Shown here piece by piece: positions 13,402 to 27,900 of a DNA stretch of 64,000 nucleotides (the stretch's first letter is position 1; the number at the start of each line of letters is the position of its first letter). The stretch lies in the NCBI GenBank assembly GCA_964247055.1, contig OZ176051.1, positions 10,044,001 to 10,108,000 of the forward strand, read 5' to 3'. This DNA is from Paragordius varius. Its lineage: Eukaryota; Nematomorpha. The notes under the pieces are model-generated. The model ran no database searches and had not been told where the DNA came from. It was given only the letters and a program-made list of their open reading frames with translations. The position numbers and the translations under genes are program-made.

Positions 13402-14052
13402 TAGGGTTGTGCTGACCAAATCATGACCAGGTCAGTGGCTATTCTATTTTTGACCATGGTCCTTTAAAAAAACAGCGGTTTTTTGAAAATTTGCTGGTAA
13501 ATTTTTTTTGGAGAATAAATAGCAAAATTTCAGTGTTTTTAAATATATTTTTTAAAATATAAATTAAATATTTAAATCTTATTTAACAATAATAAAATTG
13601 TTAAACACGCATCGTTATAACATAAGCATTTAAGCATATCCAGTTACTTTGAAAAACAAAACAATCAAGCACTTTGCAAAACATGCAATTATTCCATTAC
13701 CAATAAAATGAGAAAAAATCTTATATGTGGATATTAATTCATTGATAAAAGAAAGTAAAAAACTAGGTAAAAATTTAATTTAAAATATCCAGTATTAAAA
13801 GCTATGTATTTAAAGATTTAGAAGGCCACAAACATGTGGCAAAATTTGAAAACAAACTTGGTTTGATTGAAAATAATATCAAAAAAATGTATAATAAACT
13901 CTGATATTATTAGTGAAACGCTAGTGTCGTACGATCATTATTTTCACTATTCAATATCGCATGATAATTACTTATGTAAAAAGTGGTCATGACCATGGTC
14001 TGACAGGGTCTGACCGGACTTTTTTGAAAAAACAGTCAAATGCACAATTCTA
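13402..14052. mobile_element. hAT MITE, 651 bp
   Basis: Ends TAGGGTTGTGC and GCACAATTCTA are inverted. The 8-bp target duplication GTACCAAG is perfect (13394-13401, 14053-14060). Internal GACCATGGTC motifs near both ends; no coding frame. Related to 17676-18219 in the opposite orientation. Confidence 0.9.
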
Positions 14053-14060
14053 GTACCAAG

Positions 14061-15701
14061 TAATCCAAAAACATGTGCACTAAATTATGGTCAAAGCTAA
14101 ATATACATATAGTCTACATTAAACGCTTATTAGTATTTTTAATACTAAAATGTAAGCTGCGAAAGTATCAGATGAACGCGCTACTCAGCTAATTTTCTTA
14201 AAATACCATGATATTTGGCTAATTTCCAATTTGGGGCTTAGTAATTATTTAAAAAATTTTAACTGGTTATATAAATTTTTTTGGTTACAAGGGCATGCGT
14301 GAATCTGATATTATGGGAATATTATTAAAAAATTTTAAAAGGGCGCATCATTAAACTCCATGGGTATAGCACTACCAATGGTAAATTGTCATTTTAGATG
14401 TTTTATTCGCTTCCTTGATTTTTCTTTTCCAATTTGCATAACCGTTAGTTTAGGCATTGATATCTGATGACAATGAAAGTAATTAAAAAATTCAAGGTAA
14501 TAAAAACTTACCTTGTTAGAGATGAAATGATTCTCGAGAATTAACTAAATATTTTTTTTGATTTGAAATTAGATATGATTAAAATAAAATGAAATGGATT
14601 TATAAATTATAAGAATAGGAGATAAGGTTACCTTTATACAGACAAAAAAGTCAAAAATTCAATGAAAGGCAGTAAAAAAATTTACTGAATGGTCCAAGCT
14701 AAAGTTATAAGCAAAAAAATAAGTTTGCACAATTAGAGGCAATACCTACATGTAAGTTGGTTTTGCATAATGTTTGCTCTTGATCTCTATATACTTTTTA
14801 TATTAGTTTGATTATTACATAAATTGCCAAAAATTTTAAATTTACATAAAAAATATTAATAAGCGCCCCTATTGAACATGTTTGAAGAAATACTTACATA
14901 AAGTATTTTTGCATTAAAAAAATAGGCGCCCCTAAATAACGGCGCCCGGGTCATTATGCACCCCTTTCCCATCGGTAAGCCACCGGCGGTAGTATTATTG
15001 GATGACACAATAAAAAACTAAAAAAGCACACTTTGCTAAATTATTAGCATTTTCAGACGTTTTGATAGTATTTTAAAGTATATCGGAAACATATAAACAC
15101 TTAATGATATTTTAAGAACATCTTTACTCAATGATAGGATTAATTCTGAATAATTGGATCAAATTTTCATCTTAAAAGCCTCGTTAAATTTAAATTACAC
15201 TGTTTCCCACAATGTTCAACATCATCAATTAGGACAGAACTTTTTTTATATGGTAAGAGGTATTTTTAAGCTACCATGCTGATAGCATAAATCACGGTTT
15301 AACCATATTTTGCTAAATATCAATTTATTCAACAAAATTTACTTTTTTATAGCATATAATTAAATTTTATCGCACAATCTCAGCTTTCTGTTTATTTTAA
15401 TAATCATCCCATTATAATAGGGTCTTAAAATGTGGGGCTTCCTGGGCCCACTTCATAATTAATTTATTAACATTGCTTTGCTGCTATGCATATAATGATA
15501 TATATATGGCAACTGGATATTAGCTGAAGTCGGTTTAAATTGATTTAACCTATAATACCCAAATCTTAAGCAGTCTTATGCAAAATATTAGGCAGGATAT
15601 ACTAATTACTTGTCAAATTAACCTCTTATTTATCAAAATTTTCACTTTAATTTTTTTGCATTCAGATTCGTTAAAAATCATTTTATTAATTATATATATA
15701 C
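14061..15701. other. AT-rich stretch upstream of gene A, with repeat debris
   Basis: No gene. GGCGCCCCTAAATAACGGCG followed by a C-rich run (14922-15000) looks like an old transposon end. 15360-15400 resembles 18265-18300 (CGCACAATCTCAG against CGCGCAATCTCGA), a weak local duplication. Confidence 0.45.
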
Positions 15702-15830
15702 TGCAAAAAGTAGTGATGCTAGGCAATCATGTTGTTTTTTAGGTCGGTTAACCTTTCCAAACTAAAGGCCATAATAAAATTAACACGTACAATGTGTACT
15801 GCAAAAGGTTGAATGCCTCAAAACTGTTTT
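15702..15830 (+). promoter_or_regulatory. Conserved block upstream of gene A (promoter or 5' UTR candidate)
   Basis: A stretch with GCTAGGCAATCATG, GGTCGGTTAACCTTT and GTACAATGTGTACTGCAAAAGG is repeated with few changes at 42150-42280, in the same place upstream of gene B. Nearby intergenic DNA is not alignable. No certain TATA box or initiator can be named. It may be promoter, 5' UTR or simply the edge of the duplication. Confidence 0.5.
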
Positions 15831-15873
15831 TTTTAATAGTAATTTGATAACTAAATTAATAATATTTTTTGTC

Positions 15874-15916
15874 ATGTATTTAATGTGGCTATATTCATTT
15901 ATTCTGGCCCAGCGGA
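15874..15916 (+). CDS. Gene A exon 1: start codon and signal peptide
   Basis: The ATG opens 43 coding nt ending in phase 1 before GTAATA. The peptide is short and hydrophobic (WLYSFILAQ). The gene B (42331) and gene C (63807) counterparts have exactly 43 nt, the same donor phase and a shared FILAQ/LILAK end, which fixes the start. A ~3-kb intron loaded with MITEs follows before exon 2. Confidence 0.85.
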
Positions 15917-18900
15917 GTAATATTTCAAAATTATGGTTAAAAAAAGTTCATTACATATATTAAAGTGTCAATCGATTCTGATTTTTAACATATACAGATA
16001 AATATATTAATTTTAAAGACTTTAAAAGTATATAAGATTCGTGTTAACGTCGTGAATAATGAAAGAAAATAAAAATATATTTATTATAAATTAATTTTTT
16101 CTTTGTTGTAATTTATTTTAAGTTTTTTCTTTTAACAACATCTGATGATGCCATTGGGCGAAAATTTTAGTCTATAATAAATATATTTTTATTTTCTTTC
16201 ATCATTCACGACGTTAACACGAATCTTATTTAACAACCCGTCGTCGTCACCCACTCAATTTAAAAATATATGTTTTTGATATATGATAGCTAGTACTAAA
16301 AAAATTTTACAATTAAAATCATTAAATACACTTACATCATGAAAATACTATACATATATATAATTATAATAAAAATAAAAGTATATTTAAACTAGGGGAT
16401 ATAGACATGGATGGAGTATTTTAAAATTTAAGAAATACTATCAACACTTGGATACAACACATTCATTTTAGTCCTTCGATTCAAATTGGGGTAGTTAAAT
16501 ACCTCAGGCCTGTTTAAAAAATTCTTCAAAAAATATGGAAGGAATCGAAACTATGGCAAAATCTTGCACTTATATAACATTAAATAAATCGAAAATAAAA
16601 AATTTTATAAATACTTGATATTACTTATAGTAAGCTAAAACCGAAAGGTAGAAATTTAGTCAGCGTGACATGCGTGGAATGGTAAAATTAAAAAATAATA
16701 CAAAATAAATAGCTTTCTCTATTTCTATCAATGTTAGATGTAATTTAAATAAAAAATAAGCTTTTTACCCTTAAAATTAAATGTAGAAGATATTTTGCAA
16801 AAATGTGAAATAAAAATGGCGTCGAAGTAGTTTGACACGGAACTTTTTTTTCAAAATAAAAATTTATTTAGATATTTTGGCATATTTATATAATATTTAT
16901 TAGGATAGAAGCATTAATTAAAATTGGGAACGTTTCCTTCAATAGTTTTTTAAAAATCCTATTTTAAATTTAGTCTGGGGTATTTAGATACCCCAATTTG
17001 AATCGAAGTGTTAATGACAAGAGCAGTGCACAAAAAATATTTTGATGAAATATATATATATGTATATATATATTTTGAGAAAAAAATACAATAAAGTTGT
17101 CACCACTTTGTACTAAGGATTCCATTTAAATAATGGCAAAATTTGATTGCATTTTAAATAATTTTTTAATAATTAAATATATTCCAAAAATATCTATAAA
17201 AATTTAAATGGGATATTTATATTAAGTTTTGCTTTATAAAAGAGGGCTCCTAAAATTTTAGATTTTTGACCCTCTAAATTGGTCAAGTTTTCTTTAAATA
17301 TACGCAATGGCGGGATTACGCCATATTTTTAAATAGTTGCTAAACTGTGATAACAAAATATTTTATTGAATAAATGGATTTATGCTCAAAAATTTAATTT
17401 ATACAATTTTGTAGAAATGATTTTTATGGTAATTTGAATGGTAGAAGATTTAAAACCACTTTTAAATATTACAAAAAATTTTAATAATTAAATGGTCTAA
17501 ATATTTCTAGTTAAATAAACCACTCATTTAATAAATAAAGAATTTTGATTCAAAAGATAATGTTGATCACCACGAAGTATCTAAAAAAGGTTTTGATCTT
17601 TAAATTTTATGCCGTTTCCACAATGCTCAGAATACGATATAGTGGCTTTGACAATGCTATACATTTTGTAAGAACTAGGGTTGTGCATTTGACTTTTACA
17701 AAAAAGTCCAGAGCCAGTCACATGGTCGAGACCGTGCTTATGGCCACTTTTTCCTTAAATAAATATCATGCGATATTGGATGTGAAAATAATGTTGAAAC
17801 TTGCGTAGGCCACATGTTTGTGGCCTTTTACATCAAATACATTGCTTTTAATACTGGATATTTGAAAAATTTTACATAGTTTGTTTTACACTTTTCTTTC
17901 ATCATTGTAAAATCCAATTACAAAAAGTTTTTTTCATTTTATTAGTTCACATATATGGAATAATTGCATATTTTGCAAAGTGGATTGTGTTGTTTTAAAT
18001 AACTGAATATGCTTAAATGCTAATGTTATAACGATGCATATTTTACAATTTTATATTGTTAAATAAGCATATTTAAATATTTAATTTATAATTTTTAAAA
18101 TAAACATTAAAAACAATAAAATCTTACTATTGTCTTCCAAAAAAATAGCAACATTTTTAGAAAAAACAGCTGTATTTTAAAATGACCATGGTCAAAAAAT
18201 AAATAGTCACTGAACCCTAGTCAGAACATTGTTTCATGTCATGTTTCAGCATAATTTAAACTTATCGCGCAATCTCGATATATTTGCGTTTATTCATAGA
18301 AAACTAGCCCATAGAGGGTTTAAATTATTTGAGAGACATTTAAATACCAAATCCATAAAAAATTTATATGCAAATTTAAACATTCTGCCTTTTTATAGTT
18401 TATAATCTAATTTAATGTAGTTAGAATTTAGCTTTCGCCTAAAAAATATCTATGATATGTGAGGAAATACCATATTCGCCATTTACCACAAAAGTGGTGA
18501 TGACTTTCTTATAATACACGTAAGACCCCAAACCAAAAGCATTTAATCCTAATACGTTCTTAATTAGATATGCTATTCAGTTATACCAGCCCACTGATTT
18601 TGTAAACTGTGTTAGCAAGCTATTTTTAATCGCAAAATCGCTTTTTATGTAAAATATGTATACCAACGATCTTGCAGAAGCGCACAAAAATACAAACCAT
18701 AAACATCATAATTTTAACATTATGTCATTAGAAAAACAGATTAACTTTCTCCGACCCTCTTTGTTAATTATTTTTTATGCCACATAATGTGCAAAATGCT
18801 TTCGGGTTTCGGCTTATAGCATAAAAACAAAATTATTTTTTTTATAATATTTTGACTAAAATTGCAATATTTTAGTTCTCTTATCTCTGTGATTTTATTG

Positions 18901-21900
18901 ATACCACAAATTTATTATTTAGGTATTGCTTCCATCCAGCCATTAAACAAAACAATCAGTAATATTTAACATTTTTATCTTGTTATTAATGCAGTCGAAA
19001 ATGATACTTTGTTTGATTCGAGTATATGCGAAAATTAAAAAATTATAGGGGACAAACCATATATATTTGTTTTTAATGTAACACAAAGTAAGTTATATAT
19101 AAAATTATTAGGGACGAGAAACATTTCTTCTCAGGTTATACCAAATTACATATTAATTAATTATATATTATCGAATATTAATTTTATTAAAATTTTTTAG
19201 GACTTAGTCAAGGTCTATCAACCAAGAAAAAATAGATATGTACCGATGCCACAATCAACTTTATCATCAGAAACGGGTTCCGTTGGAAAGAGTAATTAAC
19301 AAAAATTTGTAAAGACATAATCATAATCCTGTTTTGAAATAATAATACATTTTATAGCTATAGTTCTTGGGAGTATATTTATTATAATTAATAAACGCAA
19401 CCGATTAGTGATTTAATTTAATTTTTTATATCAATCAAAAATAGCTCTAATTGGAGCAGCAGGTATCCAAACATTTTTGTTTATCATTTAAACAATCTAC
19501 AGTGTATTGATTTTAATCTTGTTTTCATTTCTATATAGGTGGATTAGGTAAACCATTTAAATACATCGCATAACTTTGCAAATATAACATTGTTTCAAAA
19601 GGAATTCTGGTGGGAGAAGGCACTTCATCTGCGTCAGCCGGAGCAGGCGCAGCTCAAGCAGCAAGTAATGTGGCTCAAGAAGCAGCTAATGTCGTTCAAG
19701 AAACAGTGAGCAGTGTGGCGCAACCCATGGAAGCAACTGATTCGGGGCCTTCTACATCCGCTTCTAGTAAAATATTATCATATTCGTTTTTAAATTTGTG
19801 ACGAGAGATGCTGATAAGACGACGGGGTATATTGTCTGTATTGTTAGAAAGACAAGGCTCCTCCGTAAATATTGTTTTAGTTTGTGTAACTTAAAAGGGC
19901 CTAAATTATTGTAAATAACATGCTTACCTAGAACTAAAAATTATGGAATTTTTTGATTGTTTATTGCTTTAACCAACTTTAACTATTGGATACCTTTTAT
20001 AACGATCGAAATTCCTTTGAAATAATTAATTAATATAACAATGCTATTTCTTACCATATATATGAGTCATAAAATTATTCACACTTTAAATGCCTAAAAT
20101 CCCCACCATCATGTAAAAGGTCATTAATTAAAGTCCTTAATCAATAATATAGTACATAATCAATAATATAGTACAATTCTTATTTTGGGGTTTGGATGAG
20201 TTATTGGATTAATATATTTTTTAGTTATGATTTATTATTTATAGAGTTATTGTATAGCATATACTTTATATGTAAACAAGCTTCATAATTCATAATAATT
20301 TTTGTTAATTGATTTAATATTTTTTCTCCATCTCGGGTCGAACAAGTTAATCATATGTTTTCCAAAGGGTTAAGAAGTTGTATGCAAAAACTAAGCGTTT
20401 TTGGACAAAATACTTAATAAAAATTACAATTCAGAATGCCGTAGCTGATTTTGATTATTAGCTTCACCTCTTTTAATTTCGGATATGAACTTAATTTAAA
20501 AATTTTAATTTGTTTCAATTTTTTGGATTCTACAATCAAAATACACCTGATTTACAGTATGCATTTTAATGTATGTTCAGTAATTTTATTGCCAGTCGAA
20601 TAACATAAATGGTTTATCCAATGCGTAAAATACTGACCCACGAAATTATTTCGTAGTACACATATCAAAGAGGATTGACGTGAGAACTAACATAGGCTTT
20701 AATTTGATGGATATTTTGTAATGTTAAATTTTGAGAATATTATAGCAATTTATGCTAACATTTGTAATATTGTTGTTACGTATTTAGATGCGGAATTTTG
20801 TGGGTTTTTATCTTTGATAAATTAATAAATAGTAAAATACGTATTTTAAGATTTTTTATATTTATTATTCCTAAATTTAATAATATATATTTTTCAACAT
20901 ACTAAATACCTGTATTAATTAATGTTGGTATTATAATTTTATATAGTTGTTATTACTAATTAAAAAAACACAGGTAAATATATATTTGTGAAATTTTAAG
21001 TAGATTTTGATATTTGTCATTTATGTTTTGCATTGTTAATTATTAATAATTTTTAACTATTTCAGACATTTTAATCAGGTAAAAATTCGGTTTTTAAATT
21101 TAGTCAAATTTATTTTTTTTGTTTTGCTTATGTCACATTGTTAATTGTAATCAATTACTACATATGGACATTTTAATAAATACAGGTAAAAATTACGGTT
21201 TTTAATAAATTTAGTAAAAATTTAGTTTTTTTTGTTTTTTAGGTTTTGGATTGATTGTAATTAATTACTACATATTTTGGACATTATAATAAATACAGGT
21301 AAAAATTGCGGTTTTTAACAAACTTAGTAAAAATTTAGTTTTATTTTGTTTTTTAGGTTTTGCATTGTTAATTGAAATTAACTACTACATATAATTTTGG
21401 ACATTATAATAAATACAGGTGAAAATGGCGGTTTTTTATAAATAAGTAAAATTTTTAATTTTTTTGTTCAACGTTGCTAATTTATTAATTACTATATATT
21501 TTTGATACATTGATATATACAGGTAAAAATTACTATGATTTGCGGTTTTTTAAATTTTTTATAGTTAACATATCTGAGCATACAGGTAAAAATGGATGTA
21601 ACGGTTTTAGGTTTGACATTTTATTTTCCAAATCCAACGATGTATATTTTAACAAACACCTTATGTCACCAACGATTGAAAAAATGATCAAGATAAACAT
21701 CTTTTAAAGTATCTGAATATCGCCAAATATAAAATTTATTTAAATTATAAATGTATTATACAAAATATTCATAATATTATGTTTAAAATTAGCATTCTTG
21801 TTATTGATATTAATACAGGTAATTTATTTCTAATATTGATATACGATGCGGTGTGCGTTCATGATGATCTTATCTTAGATTGAAGAATAGGAGATGCAAA

Positions 21901-24900
21901 AAATAATTAAAGGCAGATTGAAAATTCAATCACCATCATTTTCTGGGTAGATTCTATCAACTAAAATATAAGATAGAAAGGTATTTATTAATATATTAGA
22001 TTGATACCTGGATTCTAGAAGTATTTTCAACATAATTCTAAGGCTAAAACATTCAAAGTTTGAAAGGGAACTAAATAAAGTTGACTTGGCTTTTTAACAA
22101 CTAAATTTGCAAAAAATATTTTCTTCATAATAAAAAATTCAAAAATGATACTTTATGTTTTTGCGTTTTCGTTCTACTATCTAAACTATAAATATGAAAA
22201 GGCTTATATGATTTCACCAATGACGTCAAATAGAAAATAGAAACAAATATTTTTTTTCAAAAGCTTTGAATGCAACAGCACTCCAAAAACTAAGCAGGCA
22301 ACACTAATATTGTTCGCTTTGGTGAAGAATAGTTTTTCATATTTATAGTTTAGATAATAGAACGAAAACCCAAAAACATAAAGTATCATTTTTGAATTTT
22401 TTATCGTGAAGAAAACATTTTTTGCAAATTTAGTTTTTAAAAGGCAAGTCAACCTTATTTAGTTCCCTTTCAAACTTTGAATGTTTTAGCCCCCAATATT
22501 TAAAATTATGTTGAAAATACTTCTAGAATCCAGGTATCAATTTTCTAATATATTAATAAATACCTTTCTATCTTATATTTTAGTTGATAGAAACTACCCA
22601 GAAAATGATGGTGATTGAATTTTCAATCTGCATTTAATTATTTTTTGCATCTCATATTCTTCAACCTAAGATAAGATCATCATGAACGCACACCGCATCG
22701 TATATCAATATTAGAAATAAATTACCTGTATTAATATCAATAAGAAGAATGCTAATTTTAAACATAATATTATGAATATTTTGTATAATACATTTATAAT
22801 TTAAATAAATTTATTTATATTTGGCGATATTCAGATACTTTAAAGGTTTATCTTGATCATTTTTTCAATCATTGGTGACATAAGGTGTTTGTTAAAATAT
22901 ACATCGTTGGATTTGGAAAATAAAATGTCAAACCTAAAATCGTTATACCATTTTTACCTGTATGCTCAGATATGTTAATCATAAAAAATTTAAAAAAGCG
23001 CAAATCATAGTAATTTTTACCTGTATATATCAATGTATCAAAAATATATAGTAATTAATAAATTAGCAACGTTGAACAAAAAATTAAAAATTTTACTTAT
23101 TTATAAAAAACCGCCATTTTCACCTGTATTTATTAAAATTTCCAAAATATTTATTAATTCAACAAATAACAATGATACAAAATATAAAAATGTTAAATTT
23201 TACTAAATTTATTAAAAACCGCAATTTTTACCTGTATTAATTATAATGTCCAAAATATGTAGTAATTAATTACAATTAACAATGCAAAACCAAAAAAAAC
23301 AAAAATTTCTTAACAACCGCAATTTTTACCTGTATTTATTATAATGTCCAAAATATGTAGTAATAATTAACAATCCAAAACCTAAAAAACAAAAAAAACT
23401 AAATTTTTACTAAATTTATTAAAAACCGTAATTTTTACCTGTATTTATTAAAATGTCCATATGTAGTAATTGATTACAATTAACAATGTTACATAAGCAA
23501 AACAAAAAAATTAAATTTGACTAAATTTAAAAACCGAATTTTTACCTGATTAAAATGTCTGAAATACTTAAAAATTATTAATAATTAACAATGCAAAACA
23601 TAAATGACAAATATCAAAATCAACTTTAAATTTCACAAATATATATTTACCTGTGTTTTTTTAATTAGTAATAACAACTATATAAAATTATAATACCAAT
23701 ATTAATTACAGGTATTTAGCATGTTGAAGAATATATATTATTAAATTTAGGAATAATTAACATAAAAAATCTTAAAATACGTATTTTAATATTTATTAAT
23801 TTATCAAAGATAAAAACCCACAAAATTCCGCATCTAAATACATAACAATATTACAAATGTTAACATAATTTGCTATATTATTCTCAAAATTTAACATTAG
23901 AAAATATCCATCAAATTAAAGCCTATGTTAATTCTCACGTCAATCCTCTTTCATATGTGTACTACGAAATAAATTCGTGGGTCAGTATTTTACGCATTGG
24001 ATAAACCATTTATGTTATTCGACTAGCAATAAAATTACTGAACATACATTAAAATGCATACTGTAAATTAGTTTCAATCATAATGCACAATGGAACGAAA
24101 AAATTTGTTAAAATTTCTTTATCACTTCGAAATTTATAATCTAATATCCTCCAAAGTATTTAAGTTATAGATTTAAAATATTCATTCTTTAACTTTTTAG
24201 GCGCATTCTTCAAAAAATTACTATATATAATATTTTAAAGAGAGCGTCATATCAAATAGCCACCATTAATCGCTAATAATCAGGCAAATAATTATGTGTA
24301 TTGGTTAATGTATTAAAATAATGAATAGCTTTCAAATGACATGTTAGCCGCATTTTAATATTCATTTATTTTAAAATGTTCCGCTCAAAAAGCTATACGA
24401 TTTTCTTTTGAAGTAAGAAAGCTGTAATAATATAAGCTTTTTAATCTAATACAGGATAACAATGATGTATAATTAGATTTTCTTTCAAAGCAGTAATATA
24501 TTTGGAATCTTAAAATTGAGGTACAAATTCCCCATATTATCGTCTTAAAGATGTGAAGAGTATATCTTAAAAAAATGAATATGCATAGATGTATGTGACA
24601 ACATTCTTACCGCATTCAGCATAAATATTAACATTATTATATTTGTAAAATTTTTACAATGTTATATTAATATATTTAGGTGCATCGACCTATGGTTAAT
24701 TTTCAGAGTTAATATATAGAGGATGCACTTAATCAACCAGGTCCATCAGGAATCGCTCAAAATAATGCAGCGGGTATATATTGACTAATATTGTGAAGGT
24801 CGCCAACGCGAAATGTCAATAAGTGAATGTAATTTTTTAATCATATATTTCTTATTTATCTTATTTAAAAATTATGTACATAAATTTGTCAATTTGTTTC

Positions 24901-27900
24901 ATAGAAAAAACTAGAAAATGCTAATAAAATGACATTTACAAGGGAGGCCCTGATAATGGCCGCGATTGTGATAAAAATATGGGTCATTATCCGCACTTTT
25001 TTTAAAAAAATGAATAAATTATTATATTTAAATTAGGATTTAATTTATATTTTTATCAATATTTAACCAATAATCAGTAAATATCGTTATATTAGGTTTT
25101 ATTATATTTTTGGATTATTATGTGGATAGGTGCCAATGAAGGAAAATATTTATAAATCTATGAACATTTCAGTGGGTTGTTTGCTGTATAAAATTAGGTA
25201 GCTAACAAATTAAGTACCACACGCCAAATGTAATGAACATAAAAACGTTTTAACATAACTTTCGGCCTAATTTACCTTGTGTAAAATTAAGATTTAAAAA
25301 ATATATCAAATAACTACAGACATATTATACATAAAGTTATATTTTTGGATTCGACACTTAATTTAAAAATTAAAATTATAACATAGCCGATAACGAAGGT
25401 ATTTTTTGTGAATAATCCATAATAGTATTTCAAGTGGCTCAAGAAGGTATGTTTTATATATAATTTTGTAATGGTGGGTTATAAAATAATTTTTAGAAAA
25501 TAAGGAAATAAGTGTGCGAAAATTAATTTGGTGTATTTATTTTTTACATATTGTACGGTTGGGCTTGGTATAAGACAGCGCACCAAATTTTTTTTTAATC
25601 TAATATGATGATTTATTTGAAGAGAAAGAGCCGATGATTTATAACGGATGATTTTGCTCTAACTCGGAAATTTTGTACCAAATAGTAGAAAAATAAAAAT
25701 GGAGATTAATTATCAATACACTCGCTATATTATATATATTTTTTTATTTTTTAAATAAATAATACTGAAAAAGTAATAAACTAAGCCATAATGATATATT
25801 AATATTAATGATGAGTTATTATGGCCTGACCTATTTTTAAGGTATTTGAATTGTTTAAAGGTTAATTTGATTTATTCGAGGGTGAATTTGAATTGTTCAA
25901 GGGTGAATTGGATTTGTGGTATTTATTGTTGAACTAACGAATATTATAAAAAAATTATTATTGTGGAATAAAGGAAAAACCAAAAATAAAATAAAGTAAT
26001 AATATTTCTCTTTGCTGTGTGTCATACCACCCAAAAATTAATGAAAAACTAGCAACGTATATTTACTTATACTGTTCTTTATATAAAATTAAATTAAACT
26101 TTAACATAATATTATATCACATGCGGAATTTTTAGTTGAAACAAATGCTGTACAACCACAAGTCGCCGGTATTCAAAAGATCATAATATACAGCTCGTGA
26201 ACTGATGGATCTTCTGAGTAATATATACTTAACATATAACATGTTGTAAAATTAAATGGAATCGGTGCTTTTTAATTCTTACTTCCCAGATAAAAGCGAT
26301 AAAATTCAACCAAGGCGTGCTCTTTTGCGACGCCTGATCGCAATTTTGATTTAAACTAATTTTACAAATTAATTTTTTTCATAGAATTGTCTACGATTAC
26401 AACTCTGATTATATATTGATTTAATCTCAAAAAATTTTGCGACCCTTGTATAAATATCCTGGTACCATAATTTTTTAATTTAGCTTAAAATACTAACAAA
26501 ATATTACACATATGTTTTTCAAATATCTATTTTTCCCAAATAGTGTAAAAACACAAATCTGTAAGATTTTTTTCTTTTTAGTTGGTGACCAATTACAGGC
26601 AGGTATATTCAAGTTCATATTAATATGTTAGCGATAAAGAGATTAATTTCAAGTAGTTACTTAAAAATTACTTTTATTGAATAAATTTTGTAAAAGATAT
26701 ATAAAAATATTAGCTGCACAAAGACTTAGTACGGGTAAAAATTAATTTATTAAATAACGTTAAGTCAGTTAATTTATTTACTCTGATTATTTATATTGAA
26801 TTAGGAACAGGAATATACGCAGATAGTAAAGAATTAATTTTATAGATAAGTGACTCGGATACTTGAAAATCGTATAATAATTTTACCAGTTTGATAAATA
26901 TATAATTTAGATTTAGATTCACCCAGTATACTATGAGATATATTAATAAATTAGATATAAGAATTCCTAATGTAATTCGAGGTATTTTATTTGTAATGAT
27001 AAAGCTATGAGGACAACAAGTATTAACATTTTTTATGAAAGTATTATACTTTTTGGGACTCTATATCAATGTTTAATCAAAATATTTAAACGAATATAAT
27101 GAATTAAATTAGAATTATAATCGCTGACCGTTGTTAGCGCCAGCTCATTATTATGACTTAAAACGATTATATATATATATATTAGATTTTCTGGATAGTA
27201 TGTAACATTCATTTAAGATTCAAGATTCTCGGGCCCATATGGAGGGTATTTCATCGATTATAATATACCTAAAAGAATTAAGAAACATGCTTGATGGTAT
27301 GAATTTTATATGCACCATAATGCCTTATACATCTATGAGAAAAAATATGTCTTTATGCGGCTAATGTTTAGAAGTAAAATGATAAGTTTGAAGCCAAGAA
27401 TATAGTCCAATGATAATGAAACCGTGGCCTATGGGGCCATGCGGCCCTTATAATAATTTATATGGCTTCGAATTTTCATTGAATTTATTTGGTTTACTTA
27501 AAATATTTTCTGCTCATATGTCAAAGAACTATGCAATATTTGTTTTTATTTTTGCAACGCCCTTGTTATAGATGTTTTGTGTTCTGTTGTTTCTAAGGTC
27601 TATTCCTACCAACTGCAACATCAAAAATATAACTTCTCCATTCATTGCGAATACTGGCGTTTAGTTCGGATAGTGATTTGGTTGGTTTTTTCGAGGATGA
27701 TATCCATCCAACAAGTTCGTCTCCTTCCTTTTTACAAGCACCACTCACTTTTCCCAGCATCAACTGTTTAAATGAGTTAGATCTCACAATGTGGCCAAAT
27801 AAGGATAGTTTTTGCCGTATTAGGCTGTCCAGTAGTGACATTTCCGGATGATTTTATTTAAAATAGCGGCGTTAGGAATATCCTCTGTCCATTTTATTTG

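Larger units (their letters stand above)
20555..24063. mobile_element. 3.5-kb palindromic transposon in a gene A intron
   Basis: Left arm 20555-22200 and right arm 22334-24063 are inverted copies of each other, separated by a 133-base loop. Ends are CAGTATGCATTTTAAT and its reverse complement. Each is flanked by TA (20553-20554, 24064-24065), as in Tc1/mariner/pogo transposition. Each arm contains a minisatellite and no coding frame. Arms are nearly identical over most of their length, so they are young or kept alike by gene conversion. It lies between exons 10 and 11 of gene A, so the gene A pre-mRNA would carry a very long hairpin. Confidence 0.9.

Noticed and set aside
19610-19801. Small single-exon gene starting GTG/ATG-like at the GEGTSS frame
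   Set aside because: It is exon 10 of gene A running on into its intron. Conservation with gene B stops at the phase-1 donor (19767), and upstream exons 7-9 supply the preceding codons. The same applies to 44106-44399 in gene B.
21076-23555. CRISPR-like array
   Set aside because: Regular repeats, but in eukaryotic AT-rich DNA with similar, not unique, spacers and mirrored in a palindrome. A minisatellite explains it.
24903-25000. Candidate exon between exons 13 and 14 (shared ATGGG-TATCATCCGCA-like block)
   Set aside because: Gene A and gene B versions differ in length and neither reads openly in phase 1; treated as conserved intron.
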